This document shows positions 8,336-16,926 of a DNA stretch of 26,745 nucleotides, in pieces. Each line of letters begins with the position of its first letter. The stretch's first letter is position 1. A program made the position numbers and the translations under genes. Location of the stretch: contig JAEZQX010000471.1 in NCBI GenBank assembly GCA_023441105.1, positions 1-26,745 on the forward strand, given 5' to 3'. The notes below the pieces were generated by a model. That model had not been told where the DNA came from. It saw only the letters and a list, made by a program, of their open reading frames with translations, and did no database searches. The stretch is from Pseudomonadota bacterium. GTDB lineage: Bacteria > Pseudomonadota > Gammaproteobacteria > Burkholderiales > Burkholderiaceae.

Positions 8336-9300
8336 GGACGCAAACGGTCAATCCAAAGGAAACCATCGTCGTCGGGGTCGTTGTCACCTATGACCCCGAT
8401 CGCCAGCGCCTCCAGGCGCTGCTCCAGGCTGTCGGGCCCCAGGTCGCAAGGGTTGTCCTGGTGGACAACGGATCCGGCGAAGATCGCATCGCCTGGATGC
8501 GCGCGCTCACCGACTCCCGGGTGAGCCTGGTCGAGCTTGGCAGCAACCAGGGCATTGCCGCTGCGCAGAACGTCGGGATTTCGCAGGCTCGCGCCGGCGG
8601 TTGCAGCCACGTGCTGCTGCTGGATCATGACAGCGTTCCGGCAGAGACGATGGTTCGGGAGCTGCTGCATGCCGTCGAAACGGTCCGCCCTTCCGGTCGC
8701 GGGATCGGCGCGGTCGGTCCGCGCTACCTCGACGACCTGCTGGACAACCCGCCACCCTTCATCCGGGTGCGAGGCCTGCGGGTCGAGCGGTGTCCGTGCC
8801 CGACCGACGACACGATCGTGGAGGTCGACTACCTGATCGCATCGGGCAGCCTCATCCCCATGGCTACCCTGGATGCCGTCGGCCCCATGGCGGAAGACCT
8901 CTTCATCGACTACGTCGACATCGAATGGGGCCTGCGCGCAAGACAGCTCGGATTCCAGTCGTATGGCGTCTGCGCGGCGCGGATGGCCCATGACCTCGGC
9001 GATGCCCCGCTGAGCTTCCTCGGCAGGAAGCTTCCGGTACGGAGCCCGCTTCGCCACTACTATCACTTCCGGAATGCGGCCTGGCTCTATCGCAGCGGCA
9101 ACCTGCCGCGGCACTGGAAGTTCGCGGATGGCCTTCGCCTCCTGCTGAGGTTCGGCTTCTATGCGCTCTTCGCGATCCCCAGGCGCCAGCACGTGCGGAT
9201 GATGAGCCGGGGAATCGCCGACGGGCTCCGCGGGAGGCTCGGGCCGTTCAGTTCAGGTGATGCGCCGGCGAGCAAGCTTCATCCGGCGCGCCGGCAGTGA
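8332..9300 (+). CDS. GT2-family glycosyltransferase, rhamnosyltransferase-like
   Basis: A cytoplasmic GT-A fold glycosyltransferase that would add one sugar to the lipid-linked chain. The 322-residue protein starts with the family pattern VVVTYDPD, VDNGS at residues 44-48, and NQGIAAAQN at 72-80. The metal-binding DxD variant is DHD at 98-100 (LLLDHDS). The acceptor-side acidic motif is in FIDYVDIEWGLRA near 191-203. LLLDxDS and the spacing match the RfbF-type rhamnosyltransferase branch of GT2, but the donor sugar is not proven and fucose is also possible. The GTG start at 8332 overlaps the manC stop (GTGA), indicating translational coupling. No membrane helix is obvious. Confidence 0.88.
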   Translation: MRTQTVNPKETIVVGVVVTYDPDRQRLQALLQAVGPQVARVVLVDNGSGEDRIAWMRALTDSRVSLVELGSNQGIAAAQNVGISQARAGGCSHVLLLDHDSVPAETMVRELLHAVETVRPSGRGIGAVGPRYLDDLLDNPPPFIRVRGLRVERCPCPTDDTIVEVDYLIASGSLIPMATLDAVGPMAEDLFIDYVDIEWGLRARQLGFQSYGVCAARMAHDLGDAPLSFLGRKLPVRSPLRHYYHFRNAAWLYRSGNLPRHWKFADGLRLLLRFGFYALFAIPRRQHVRMMSRGIADGLRGRLGPFSSGDAPASKLHPARRQ

Positions 9301-10046
9301 TCTGCCTTTCCCTCGTCAGCCACGGGCAGATGGAGATCGCGACGGCATTCCTGCGGTCGATTGCGCGGTCCAGGCCGCCGCTTGTCACCCATATCGTGTA
9401 TACCCGCAACATCGCGGAACCCGATCTACCGGCGGTCGACCTGGGCCCGATCCGGCTCGAGATCATTGCGAACAGCGAACCGAAGGGTTTCGGCGCCAAC
9501 CATAATGCCGCCTTCGAGCGATGCGTGGAACCGTACTTCTGCGTCTGCAACCCGGACATCCTGCTCCCAGCCGATCCCTTCCCCCTGCTCGTCCAGTCGT
9601 TCGAGAACGCGAAAGTGGGGCTGGTGGCGCCTCGGGTGGTCACGCCGGCCGGAAGCATCGAGAACACGGCGCGCCGCCTGTACACCCCGGTCGAGTTGCT
9701 GGCACAGAAACTCCGGCCGTCGAACCAGGGAGCGTCTGCCGACTGGCTGGCAGGCATGTTCCTGCTCTTCCGCTCCCAGGCATTCCGCGCCGTGGGCGGC
9801 TTCGATCCGCGCTACTTTCTCTACATCGAAGACGTCGACATCTGTACCCGGCTGAGGGTGTCGGGCTGGGAGTTGCTGCAGGATGCCAGGTCCGAAGTCA
9901 TCCACGACGCCCGCAAGCAGAGCCATCGCTCCCTCAGGTACACCCGCTGGCACATCGCCGGCATGCTGCGCTACTGGTCGTCGCCAGGGTTCTGGCGCTA
10001 CCGCAGCCTGCTGAGCAGCGGCCGGCGGCACCGGTCGACAATGTAG
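9297..10046 (+). CDS. GT2-family glycosyltransferase, WbbL-like
   Basis: A second GT2 enzyme of the polysaccharide locus, 249 residues. It has the GFGANHNAAF motif near residues 65-74, NPDI at 85-88 in place of a classic DxD, WLAGMFLLFR and the catalytic-base region YIEDVDICTRL near 176. NPDI together with GGFDxxYFLYIEDVD is typical of the WbbL-type rhamnosyltransferases and relatives. The donor is inferred from the family only. The GTG start at 9297 overlaps the stop of the preceding glycosyltransferase as GTGA. The Arg/Ser-rich C-terminus ends just before a TAGAAT sequence. It closes the first tightly coupled run of the operon. Confidence 0.87.
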   Translation: MICLSLVSHGQMEIATAFLRSIARSRPPLVTHIVYTRNIAEPDLPAVDLGPIRLEIIANSEPKGFGANHNAAFERCVEPYFCVCNPDILLPADPFPLLVQSFENAKVGLVAPRVVTPAGSIENTARRLYTPVELLAQKLRPSNQGASADWLAGMFLLFRSQAFRAVGGFDPRYFLYIEDVDICTRLRVSGWELLQDARSEVIHDARKQSHRSLRYTRWHIAGMLRYWSSPGFWRYRSLLSSGRRHRSTM

Positions 10047-10192
10047 AATAGCTGCGGTCGCCCCCCCAGCCCGCGACGGGGACGGGAGACTCGGTCGTTC
10101 CGGTTTGCGACCGCCTGCAGCCCGAGCTACAACCGCCGGGCGTCTTGTCACGCTTGTGACGAACCCCACGCTCTACAGGAACAAGGTAGGTA
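10047..10192. promoter_or_regulatory. 146-nt gap before wzm with stem-loop and GTCAC/GTGAC inverted repeat
   Basis: This is the only sizeable gap in the polysaccharide operon and holds no gene. It has a run of seven C, a stem-loop CGGTCG 10092-10097 / CGACCG 10108-10113, and a perfect inverted repeat GTCAC 10147-10151 / GTGAC 10156-10160. TTGTCA at 10145-10150 could be a -35, but no clear -10 lies 17 nt on. AAGGTAGG at 10183-10190 is the likely ribosome-binding site of wzm. An internal promoter or operator is plausible but not shown. Confidence 0.35.
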
Positions 10193-11014
10193 ATGCAGCG
10201 GCATTCAGGCACGCCCGCTCAGATGCTGAGAAGCGTAGTGCGCCATCGCCAGCTCATCTACGAGCTGGTGCGCCGTGACGTCGTCGGCCGCTATCGCGGA
10301 TCGGTGGGCGGCCTGGTCTGGTCGTTCATCAATCCGCTGCTGATGCTGGCGGTGTACACGTTCGTGTTCGCGGTGGTCTTCAAGGCGCGCTGGGGCACGC
10401 CATTGGAAACCGAGAAGTCCGGGTTCGCAATCATCCTGTTCATGGGATTGATCGTGCACGCCTTGTTCGCCGAATGCGTCAACAAGGCCCCGAGCCTCAT
10501 CCTTGCGAACGTCAACTACGTCAAGAAGGTGATCTTTCCCCTGGAGATCCTGCCCGTCGTGGCGCTGGGCTCGGCACTATTCCACATGCTGGTGAGCGTG
10601 GGCATCCTGCTTGTCTTCCACCTGATCCTCGCCGCACAGGTCAACCTCACGGTGGTCTGGCTACCCGTGATCCTGCTGCCGTTCGCGTTGCTGACGGTCG
10701 GCGTGGCCTGGTTCCTGGCAGCTACCGGGGTGTACGTGCGCGATATCGGCCAGACCACGGGCATCTTGACCACCGTGCTCGTCTTCCTGGCCCCCGTGTT
10801 CTATCCGGCGTCGGCGCTGCCGGAGGCCTATCGACCTTTCCTGAACCTGAATCCGCTGACCTTCATCATCGAGCAGGCCCGCGCCGTGGCCATCTGGGGG
10901 CATGCCCCCGACCTCGCGGGGCTTGCCTTCTACACCGTCATCGCCTTCCTCGTCGGCGCCAGCGGCTTCTGGTGGTTCCAGAGAACCCGATCCGGATTTG
11001 CCGATGTCCTCTGA
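10193..11014 (+). CDS. wzm: Polysaccharide ABC exporter permease (Wzm-type, ABC-2)
   Basis: The membrane half of an ABC exporter that moves a completed, lipid-linked polysaccharide across the inner membrane. The 273-residue protein starts with a cytoplasmic N-terminus followed by RRDVVGRYRGSVGGLVW (residues 27-43), the amphipathic entry motif of Wzm/KpsM/TagG proteins. About six hydrophobic segments follow, near 45-63, 77-95, 115-147, 150-180, 187-207 and 243-262. Length is typical of the family (about 260-275). The ATG at 10193 has AAGGTAGG upstream. The last 11 nt overlap wzt, the ATPase partner. Confidence 0.94.
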   Translation: MQRHSGTPAQMLRSVVRHRQLIYELVRRDVVGRYRGSVGGLVWSFINPLLMLAVYTFVFAVVFKARWGTPLETEKSGFAIILFMGLIVHALFAECVNKAPSLILANVNYVKKVIFPLEILPVVALGSALFHMLVSVGILLVFHLILAAQVNLTVVWLPVILLPFALLTVGVAWFLAATGVYVRDIGQTTGILTTVLVFLAPVFYPASALPEAYRPFLNLNPLTFIIEQARAVAIWGHAPDLAGLAFYTVIAFLVGASGFWWFQRTRSGFADVL

Positions 11015-12503
11015 CGATTTCGCCATCCGCGTACGCGGCGTCAGCAAGTGCTACCAGATCTACGACAAGCCGCATGACCGCCTGCGCCAGGCGATCCTGC
11101 CCAGGCTGAAGGGTTGGCTGGGGCAGGACGCCAGCGGCACCCGATACTTCCGCGAGTTCTGGGCGCTCCGGGATGTCTCGTTCGACGTCAAGCGGGGCGG
11201 CACCGTCGGCATCGTCGGCAAGAACGGATCGGGCAAGTCCACCCTGCTGCAGATCATCTGCGGCACCCTCGCACCCACCGCCGGTGAAGTCGAAGTGCGC
11301 GGCCGAGTCGCAGCCCTGCTCGAGCTCGGCGCCGGCTTCAACCCGGAGTTCACCGGGCGCGAGAACATCTTCATGAACGCCTCCATTCTCGGCCTCAGCA
11401 GGCAGGAGACCGAGAGCCGGTTCGACGACATCGTCGCGTTCGCTGACATCGGCGACTTCATCGAGCAACCGGTCAAGACCTACTCGAGCGGGATGGTCGT
11501 TCGACTCGCCTTCGCGGTGATCGCCCATGTCGATGCGGACGTGCTCGTGATCGACGAGGCGCTGTCGGTCGGGGATGCCTTCTTCTCGCAGAAGTGCATG
11601 CGCTATCTCCGGCGCTTCATGCAGACCGGCACCGTGCTGTTCGTGAGCCACGACACCGGCGCCGTGGTGAGCCTTTGCGACACCGCGGTGTGGCTCGAGA
11701 ACGGCGTCAAGCGGCTCGAATCCACGGCCCGGATCGTCTCCGACCGGTATCTGGAGGCACTGGTGGAGGACCGGCAGGGCAAGGGGACTTTTGGTTCTGC
11801 CAACCCGGAGGGCGGCGATGCTGCCGGTCCATCGGCGCCCGTCACCTCCGAAAGAGCAGCCGGAGCTCCCGCCCGCCAGGAGCGGTCTGCACGTCCTGTC
11901 CCCTTGGAGACGACGGCAGCGCCAACCGGCGAGCGCTCCGCCGGCGCCGGGCTCACCGACCCGCGCTGGGAGCTTCTCCGCAACTCGAAGTACCGCAACG
12001 ACATCGAGATCTTCGAGTTCGATCCGGGCAGCGAAAGCTTCGGCATCGGACAGGGAAGGATCGTCGATGTGGCGCTGCAGGCCGCGGACGGCAGCCGGAT
12101 CACCTTCGTGACCGGAGGCGAGACGGTGGTCCTGAGGATAGAAGCCGAGGCCGAACAGCCACTCGCGAGCCCGATCGTGGGGTTCTACGTGCGTGACCGG
12201 CTCGGCCAGGTCTTGTTCGGCGACAACACCTTTCTCACCACGCAGCACGCTCCCTGCGCGATCGAAGCCGGCGAGTTGTTTGTCGCACGTTTCGAGTTCC
12301 AGATGCCGATCCTGCCGATGGGAGACTATTCCATCACGGCGGCGTTGGCCGAAGGCACGCAACAGGACCATGTCCAGCATCACTGGATCCACGACGCGCT
12401 CATGTTCCGTTCCCATTCGAGCAGCGTTCATCACGGGTTGGTCGGGATTCCGATGCGCACGGTGTCGCTCGAACTCGATACCCGTGCAGCAAACAATCCC
12501 TGA
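11004..12503 (+). CDS. wzt: Polysaccharide ABC exporter ATPase with C-terminal sugar-binding domain (Wzt-type)
   Basis: The ATPase subunit paired with Wzm. The 499-residue protein has Walker A GKNGSGKS at residues 72-79, the degenerate signature YSSGMVVRLAF at 160-170 (usual for this exporter class), Walker B VLVIDEA at 180-186 and the switch histidine in VSHD. Residues about 260-318 form an Ala/Pro/Gly-rich linker. Residues about 330-490 form a beta-rich domain of the Wzt C-terminal carbohydrate-binding type (YVRDRLGQVLFGDNTF, then MGDYSITAALAEG). In characterised systems this domain reads the modified non-reducing end of the chain, so a terminal modification is expected here too. Start ATG 11004 lies inside the end of wzm. 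Confidence 0.95.
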   Translation: MSSDDFAIRVRGVSKCYQIYDKPHDRLRQAILPRLKGWLGQDASGTRYFREFWALRDVSFDVKRGGTVGIVGKNGSGKSTLLQIICGTLAPTAGEVEVRGRVAALLELGAGFNPEFTGRENIFMNASILGLSRQETESRFDDIVAFADIGDFIEQPVKTYSSGMVVRLAFAVIAHVDADVLVIDEALSVGDAFFSQKCMRYLRRFMQTGTVLFVSHDTGAVVSLCDTAVWLENGVKRLESTARIVSDRYLEALVEDRQGKGTFGSANPEGGDAAGPSAPVTSERAAGAPARQERSARPVPLETTAAPTGERSAGAGLTDPRWELLRNSKYRNDIEIFEFDPGSESFGIGQGRIVDVALQAADGSRITFVTGGETVVLRIEAEAEQPLASPIVGFYVRDRLGQVLFGDNTFLTTQHAPCAIEAGELFVARFEFQMPILPMGDYSITAALAEGTQQDHVQHHWIHDALMFRSHSSSVHHGLVGIPMRTVSLELDTRAANNP

Positions 12504-12512
12504 CAAGACCGG

Positions 12513-13529
12513 ATGCCAACCTACCAAGCAGAGACCGCCACGCCGCTCATGAAACTGGACACTTCCGCCCTTCTCGAGCCAGCCCGCCTCGTCTTTCCCC
12601 CGCCCTGGATCGGGCATATTCCGTTCGCAGCCTGGCTGGTGGCACTGCTGCGCCCTCGCCTGCTGGTGGAGCTGGGAACCCATAGCGGCAACTCCTACTG
12701 CGCCTTCTGCCAGGCCATGGCAGAAAACGACGTGCAGGGGAAGGCCTTCGCCGTCGACACCTGGTGCGGCGACGAGCATTCCTTCGAATACGGCGAGGAT
12801 GTCTTCCACGACCTGTCGGCACATCACGACCCGCGCTACGGATCCTTCTCAACGCTCTTGCGGACCACCTTCGACGAGGCCGTCGCCCAGTTCGACGACG
12901 GCTCGATAGACGTTCTTCATATCGACGGGTTGCACACCTACGACGCGGTCCGGCATGACTTCGAGACCTGGCTGCCGAAAGTGTCCAGCCGTGGCGTGGT
13001 GCTCATGCACGACACGCATGTCCGCGAGCGCAATTTCGGCGTCCATCAACTGCTCGAGGAAGTGTCTGCCAGGTACCCGGCGTTCGCGTTCGACCATTCG
13101 CACGGCCTCGGCGTCGTCCTGGTCGGCGGCGAGCGCGACGAGACGCTCCTGCGAGCCTGCGAGGAACCTGCCTTCCGCGAGCAGCTCCTGAAGATCTTCA
13201 GCAAGCTGGGCTCGGCAATCGAATGCGGCTACGAACTCGACAAGCTCAAGCCCGAGTTGGCGGAGAACTCCGCGCAACTGGACGCCCATCGCGCGAGCGT
13301 TCACGAGTATTCGCTGCTCGTGAAGGATCTGCGCAGCACCGAGGAGCAGCTCCGGCAGGAACTCAAGCGCAAGGAGAAGGACCTGGAAGCGCTGCAGACG
13401 GTGCTGGATGCCGTCCGCGGAGAGCTTCGCACGACGCGGGCGACGCTCGCGGCCAATCCGTCGCTCGCCGCGGTCTCGCGCCAAGGAGCCTCCAGGTTGC
13501 TGCGCCTCCGAGCGAGGAACGATCGATGA
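12513..13529 (+). CDS. Class I SAM-dependent methyltransferase with C-terminal coiled coil
   Basis: Probably a sugar methyltransferase of the polysaccharide locus. The 338-residue protein has a Rossmann-type motif [13 protein letters not shown] at residues 51-62, an acidic strand [11 protein letters not shown] at 80-90, and [22 protein letters not shown] around 132-153 followed by [10 protein letters not shown]. This is the pattern of the Methyltransf_24-like family. Residues about 241-313 are rich in Leu/Glu/Lys/Arg with heptad-like spacing and should form a coiled coil, which the core fold does not need. Position between wzt and the RgpF-like gene suggests it acts on the exported chain. Start ATG 12513 is 9 nt after wzt; the ATG at 12549 is an alternative. 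The end overlaps the next gene as ATGA. Confidence 0.82.
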   Translation: MPTYQAETATPLMKLDTSALLEPARLVFPPPWIGHIPFAAWLVALLRPRLLVELGTHSGNSYCAFCQAMAENDVQGKAFAVDTWCGDEHSFEYGEDVFHDLSAHHDPRYGSFSTLLRTTFDEAVAQFDDGSIDVLHIDGLHTYDAVRHDFETWLPKVSSRGVVLMHDTHVRERNFGVHQLLEEVSARYPAFAFDHSHGLGVVLVGGERDETLLRACEEPAFREQLLKIFSKLGSAIECGYELDKLKPELAENSAQLDAHRASVHEYSLLVKDLRSTEEQLRQELKRKEKDLEALQTVLDAVRGELRTTRATLAANPSLAAVSRQGASRLLRLRARNDR

Positions 13530-15850
13530 ACGCGAGCCGATTGGCCGACGCCGGCACCCGGCTCGGCCGCGCGATCAGGAAGCATGGCGTCGCCTGGACC
13601 GCGCAGCGGGCACTGGCCATGTGGCGCGGCAGGATCACCCTGCACGGCCATTTCGGGGCTGTCCGCAGCCTCCTGCCCGCCCCCCCGCCGCTGCTCTGGT
13701 CGCCTTCGCTGACCGACGACAAGGGTGTCGTCCCGGCAGTTCGCCTCCAGAACAATCTCGACCACGCCTTCGAGATTCCCTTCGCTGCGCCAGTGCCCCA
13801 CAAGGTCGCCAAGGTCGCGGTCATCGCCCACATCTTCTACGTCGAGTACGCCGAGGAGATCCTCGGATACCTGCGGAACATCCCGGTTCCCGCGGATCTC
13901 TTCATCTCCACCGACAGCGAGGAGAAGCGCGACGCCCTGAGCAGCGTTTTTGCCAAGTTCCCGGGTGGCGGAGTCGAGATCCGCGTCGTTCCGAACCGGG
14001 GCCGCGACATCGGCCCCAAGCTGATCGGTTTCCGGGACGTGTACTCCCGCTACGGCTACTTCCTGCATATCCATTCGAAGCGTTCACCGCATGGCGGTGA
14101 AGCGCTCAAACCCTGGCGAAAGTACCTCTTCGACCACCTGATCGGCTCGCGGGAGATCGTGGAGTCGAACCTGGCGCTGCTGACCACCGACGACATCGGC
14201 ATCGTCTTTCCGCAGCACATGTTCGACGTCCGCGGCGTCCTCAACTGGGGCTACGATTTCATGCTCGCCAAGGGGCTGCTCGCCCGGGCAGGCATCGAGC
14301 TGAGCAAGGAGCACCTGCTCGAGTTTCCGTCGGGCTCGATGTTCTGGGCGCGGTCGGACGCATTGCGCAAGCTGCTCGCACTCGACCTGCAGTTCGAGGA
14401 TTTCGAAGAGGAGGCGGGCAAGGTCGACGGGACCCTGGCGCACGCGATCGAGCGCAGCTATCTCTTCTTCTGCGAAGCGGCAGGCTACAAGTGGGCGAAG
14501 GTGTCCCGCCGGGACGCGTATCCCTTGCCGAAGACCCTGGAGTCGGTCAGCACCGAAGACGACATCCGCGGCTTGCTCCATCTCGTCTTCAGATCGGTGC
14601 TCGCCAAGCCGCTCACGACCTACCCGCCGCTGGAACGGTCGCTGCCGGTGGTCAAGCCGATCGTCGTGACCCCATCGAACATCGGCCGGGCCCGGCTCAA
14701 CCTGCTCATCCCCACCATCAACCCCTACCAGGTCTTCGGCGGGGTGGCGACCGCGGTGAAGATCTTCAACACGCTGCGCGCCGAACTGGGCGACCGCTTC
14801 GATGCCCGAATCGTCGTGACCGATGCCGGACTCGACCAGGAGGCGCTCGAGAAATACAAGGACTTCGCCATCCAGGGCGGCGACCACCCCTTCGATCACG
14901 AACCGTTGATCGTTGCCGATCTTTCGGCGCGCACCGGCGCGTTGCCCCTGCGCCGGGGCGACGTGTTCGTCGCGTCGGCCTGGTGGAATGCCCAGCAGGC
15001 CGGTGACTTCCGCCGGATGCAGAGGGCCTACTTCGACAAGTCGATGCCTTTCGTCTACCTGGTCCAGGATTTCGAGCCGAACTTCAGCTCATGGTCCTCG
15101 CAATGGGCGGCGGCTGAGCGGACGTACTACCAGGACAAGGACACCATCTCGATCGTCAACTCCAACGAGTTGTACCGCTACATGTCCAAGCGCTACGACT
15201 TCCCTCGCGCGTTCGTTCTTCCCTACGAGCCGAACGCCACCGTGCGCGGCGCCATCCGCCAGCAGCAGAAGGAGAAGCTGATCCTCATCTATGGCCGTCC
15301 CTCGGTGGCGCGCAACTGCTTCGAGGTCCTGCTGAACGGATTGCACCTCTGGCAGATCACCCATCCGGCCGAGGCGGCCCAGTGGCAGATCATTTCGCTG
15401 GGGGAGACCTTCCCGCCGGACTTCGCCTATCCCGTCCAGAACTTCGCCGTGCTGGGCAAGGTAGGGCTCGAGGAGTACGGCGCATTGCTCTCGCGTGCAT
15501 CGGTCGGCGTGTCGCTGATGTTGTCGCCGCATCCGAGCTATCCGCCGCTGGAGATGGCGATGGCCGGCATGCTGACGCTCACCAACCGCTTCGAGGAGAA
15601 GGACCTCTCGGTCTACAGTGATTGCATCGTCAATCTGGATGCGATCTCCGAGGAGGATATTGCGCGCAAGCTGCAGTCGGCCGTCCAGCGGATGAACGAC
15701 CGGCCGGCGGAGCAGGCGCCCGCATTCCGGCAACCGCCCAATGCCGGTCCGGTGGTCGACTATCCGGCCATCGCGAGGACGTTGCTCGATGCCTACTACC
15801 AGGCCGCTGCCATCCCTGGCGCCGTCGCTCCCAGCGAGGCGAGCCAGTAG
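13526..15850 (+). CDS. Two-module rhamnan synthesis (RgpF-like) / WsaF-like glycosyltransferase
   Basis: A large cytoplasmic enzyme of chain assembly, 774 residues. The N-terminal module, about residues 75-345, matches the rhamnan synthesis F (RgpF) family. It has [27 protein letters not shown] (156-166) and HIHSKRS (181-187), then [10 protein letters not shown]. The C-terminal module from about residue 390 begins [21 protein letters not shown] and contains [18 protein letters not shown] and [13 protein letters not shown], which resembles WsaF-type rhamnosyltransferases with a GT-B fold. Two modules imply two linkages or one bifunctional reaction; donor and linkage are inferred. The ATG at 13526 overlaps the methyltransferase stop; the open frame upstream of it is spurious. 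The gene ends 3 nt from a convergent gene. Confidence 0.86.
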   Translation: MNASRLADAGTRLGRAIRKHGVAWTAQRALAMWRGRITLHGHFGAVRSLLPAPPPLLWSPSLTDDKGVVPAVRLQNNLDHAFEIPFAAPVPHKVAKVAVIAHIFYVEYAEEILGYLRNIPVPADLFISTDSEEKRDALSSVFAKFPGGGVEIRVVPNRGRDIGPKLIGFRDVYSRYGYFLHIHSKRSPHGGEALKPWRKYLFDHLIGSREIVESNLALLTTDDIGIVFPQHMFDVRGVLNWGYDFMLAKGLLARAGIELSKEHLLEFPSGSMFWARSDALRKLLALDLQFEDFEEEAGKVDGTLAHAIERSYLFFCEAAGYKWAKVSRRDAYPLPKTLESVSTEDDIRGLLHLVFRSVLAKPLTTYPPLERSLPVVKPIVVTPSNIGRARLNLLIPTINPYQVFGGVATAVKIFNTLRAELGDRFDARIVVTDAGLDQEALEKYKDFAIQGGDHPFDHEPLIVADLSARTGALPLRRGDVFVASAWWNAQQAGDFRRMQRAYFDKSMPFVYLVQDFEPNFSSWSSQWAAAERTYYQDKDTISIVNSNELYRYMSKRYDFPRAFVLPYEPNATVRGAIRQQQKEKLILIYGRPSVARNCFEVLLNGLHLWQITHPAEAAQWQIISLGETFPPDFAYPVQNFAVLGKVGLEEYGALLSRASVGVSLMLSPHPSYPPLEMAMAGMLTLTNRFEEKDLSVYSDCIVNLDAISEEDIARKLQSAVQRMNDRPAEQAPAFRQPPNAGPVVDYPAIARTLLDAYYQAAAIPGAVAPSEASQ

Positions 15851-15853
15851 CGC

Positions 15854-16849
15854 CTATTTCGGGCCGGCGGTCCGGCTCGCGCACAGCATGATGTTGGGTC
15901 CGTTGACGAACGTCTGGTCGTCACGGATCACCTCGATGTGCCCGAAGCCGAAGTGGCGGAATGCATCCAGCAGGCTGGACTTCTCGAGCCACGACGCCTC
16001 CGCCTGGTTGCCGCCCCAGAATGCGGTGGACTTGTCACCGTAGACATGGGACCAGTAGGTGGTGGTGAAGTCCGCCACCGTATGCTGGCGCGCGTGGTGA
16101 TTGAGGTAGTGATTGGTCGGATCGTAGTAGTGCGTCCAGACAAAGCAGCGATCCGTCACCGTCGAGATGAGTCGGATGAGCGCGACCGGATCCGGCATGT
16201 GATAGAGGATCCCGGAGCAGAAGACGAGATCGAACCGCCGGGGAGCCGCCGAGAGGTACTCGACCACGTCCCCGAGCAGGAAGCGCGACCGTTGCAGGCC
16301 GGTCGCCTCCTTCACCACCAGGCACTTGAGGAAGGCTTCGACGCTCGCCTCTACGGCGGTGACCGTCCTGGCCCCGAGACGCTCGAGCTGGTAGGTATGA
16401 CCTCCCTCGAGGGGGCCGAGCTCAAGCACGTCCATGCCTTCGAGACGACCATTCGTGCCGAAGGCATTCGCGGCGAGCAGGGGCCGGTCATCGCCTTGGA
16501 AAAGAGGCACGCTGCCGGTGCCGTCGACCCCCAGCACGGTCGCAAGATCGCTCGCCCAGCGTCCGCGAAAGATATCGACCGCCACCTGTGCCGAAGGCGG
16601 GCGCTGTTCGAAGCGGACGAACGGATTGGCCGGCGTTTCCCCAGGCGCTGGCGCGGACGCCGGTGCGGCAGGAGATTGCGGCGCAGCTGCGGGGGCGTCC
16701 GGCAAGGCATCCGTCGTCCAGCGCCTGCCCTCGGACCGGCCGTACAGGTCGTAGTGCTGCCGGGCAGACTCGAAATGCCCGGTCTTCACCGCAGCGGCGA
16801 CGTCCGGATTCGCGCTCAGGTAGGCCGCCTCATCGAAGGGAAGTTCCAT
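15854..16849 (-). CDS. SAM-dependent methyltransferase with N-terminal DxAYLxxNPDV module
   Basis: A 331-residue protein in three parts. Residues 6-42 form a short module (DEAAYLSANPDVAAAV, then HYDLYGRSEGR) seen at the ends of various bacterial surface- and polysaccharide-associated proteins. Residues about 47-76 are an Ala/Pro linker. The rest is a class I methyltransferase with motif I VLELGPLEGG at 141-150, the acidic end of strand 2 in VEAS, and FDLVFCSGILYHMPDP at 206-221. The core resembles the Methyltransf_23/DUF1698-type enzymes. The target is not known. Position beside the polysaccharide operon suggests a sugar, but it is on the opposite strand with its own promoter candidate. Start ATG 16849 is well placed. 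Confidence 0.8.
   Translation of the reverse strand: MELPFDEAAYLSANPDVAAAVKTGHFESARQHYDLYGRSEGRRWTTDALPDAPAAAPQSPAAPASAPAPGETPANPFVRFEQRPPSAQVAVDIFRGRWASDLATVLGVDGTGSVPLFQGDDRPLLAANAFGTNGRLEGMDVLELGPLEGGHTYQLERLGARTVTAVEASVEAFLKCLVVKEATGLQRSRFLLGDVVEYLSAAPRRFDLVFCSGILYHMPDPVALIRLISTVTDRCFVWTHYYDPTNHYLNHHARQHTVADFTTTYWSHVYGDKSTAFWGGNQAEASWLEKSSLLDAFRHFGFGHIEVIRDDQTFVNGPNIMLCASRTAGPK
15861..15878. terminator. Possible hairpin at the convergent gene ends
   Basis: GGGCCGG at 15861-15867 can pair with CCGGCTC at 15872-15878 (7 bp with one G-T pair, CGGT loop). It sits just after the end of the polysaccharide operon and inside the 3' end of the convergent methyltransferase gene. No T-tract follows, so it is a weak terminator candidate. 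Confidence 0.25.
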
Positions 16850-16884
16850 CGCCGCTCGCCGTCTCTCATGTTCGACCGGGCGCC

Positions 16885-16906
16885 ATTATAGGGACTGAAA
16901 CGTCCC
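16885..16906 (-). promoter_or_regulatory. Perfect TATAAT -10 box with adjoining inverted repeat, upstream of the methyltransferase
   Basis: On the minus strand 16890-16885 reads TATAAT, an exact sigma70 -10 hexamer in otherwise very GC-rich DNA. It lies 35 nt before the ATG at 16849, which would give a 5' leader of about 30 nt. Directly upstream is the inverted repeat GGGAC 16891-16895 / GTCCC 16902-16906. No good -35 is visible at 16-18 nt. The repeat could be an operator or a terminator remnant of the DUF1854 gene. It suggests that this gene has its own promoter. Confidence 0.5.
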
Positions 16907-16926
16907 GGCCGCCTTCGTTGCAGGCG

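Noticed and set aside
10938..12827. A 629-codon minus-strand open frame over wzt and the methyltransferase
   Set aside because: It is antisense to two genes with clear motifs; its composition is that of a GC-rich complement frame.
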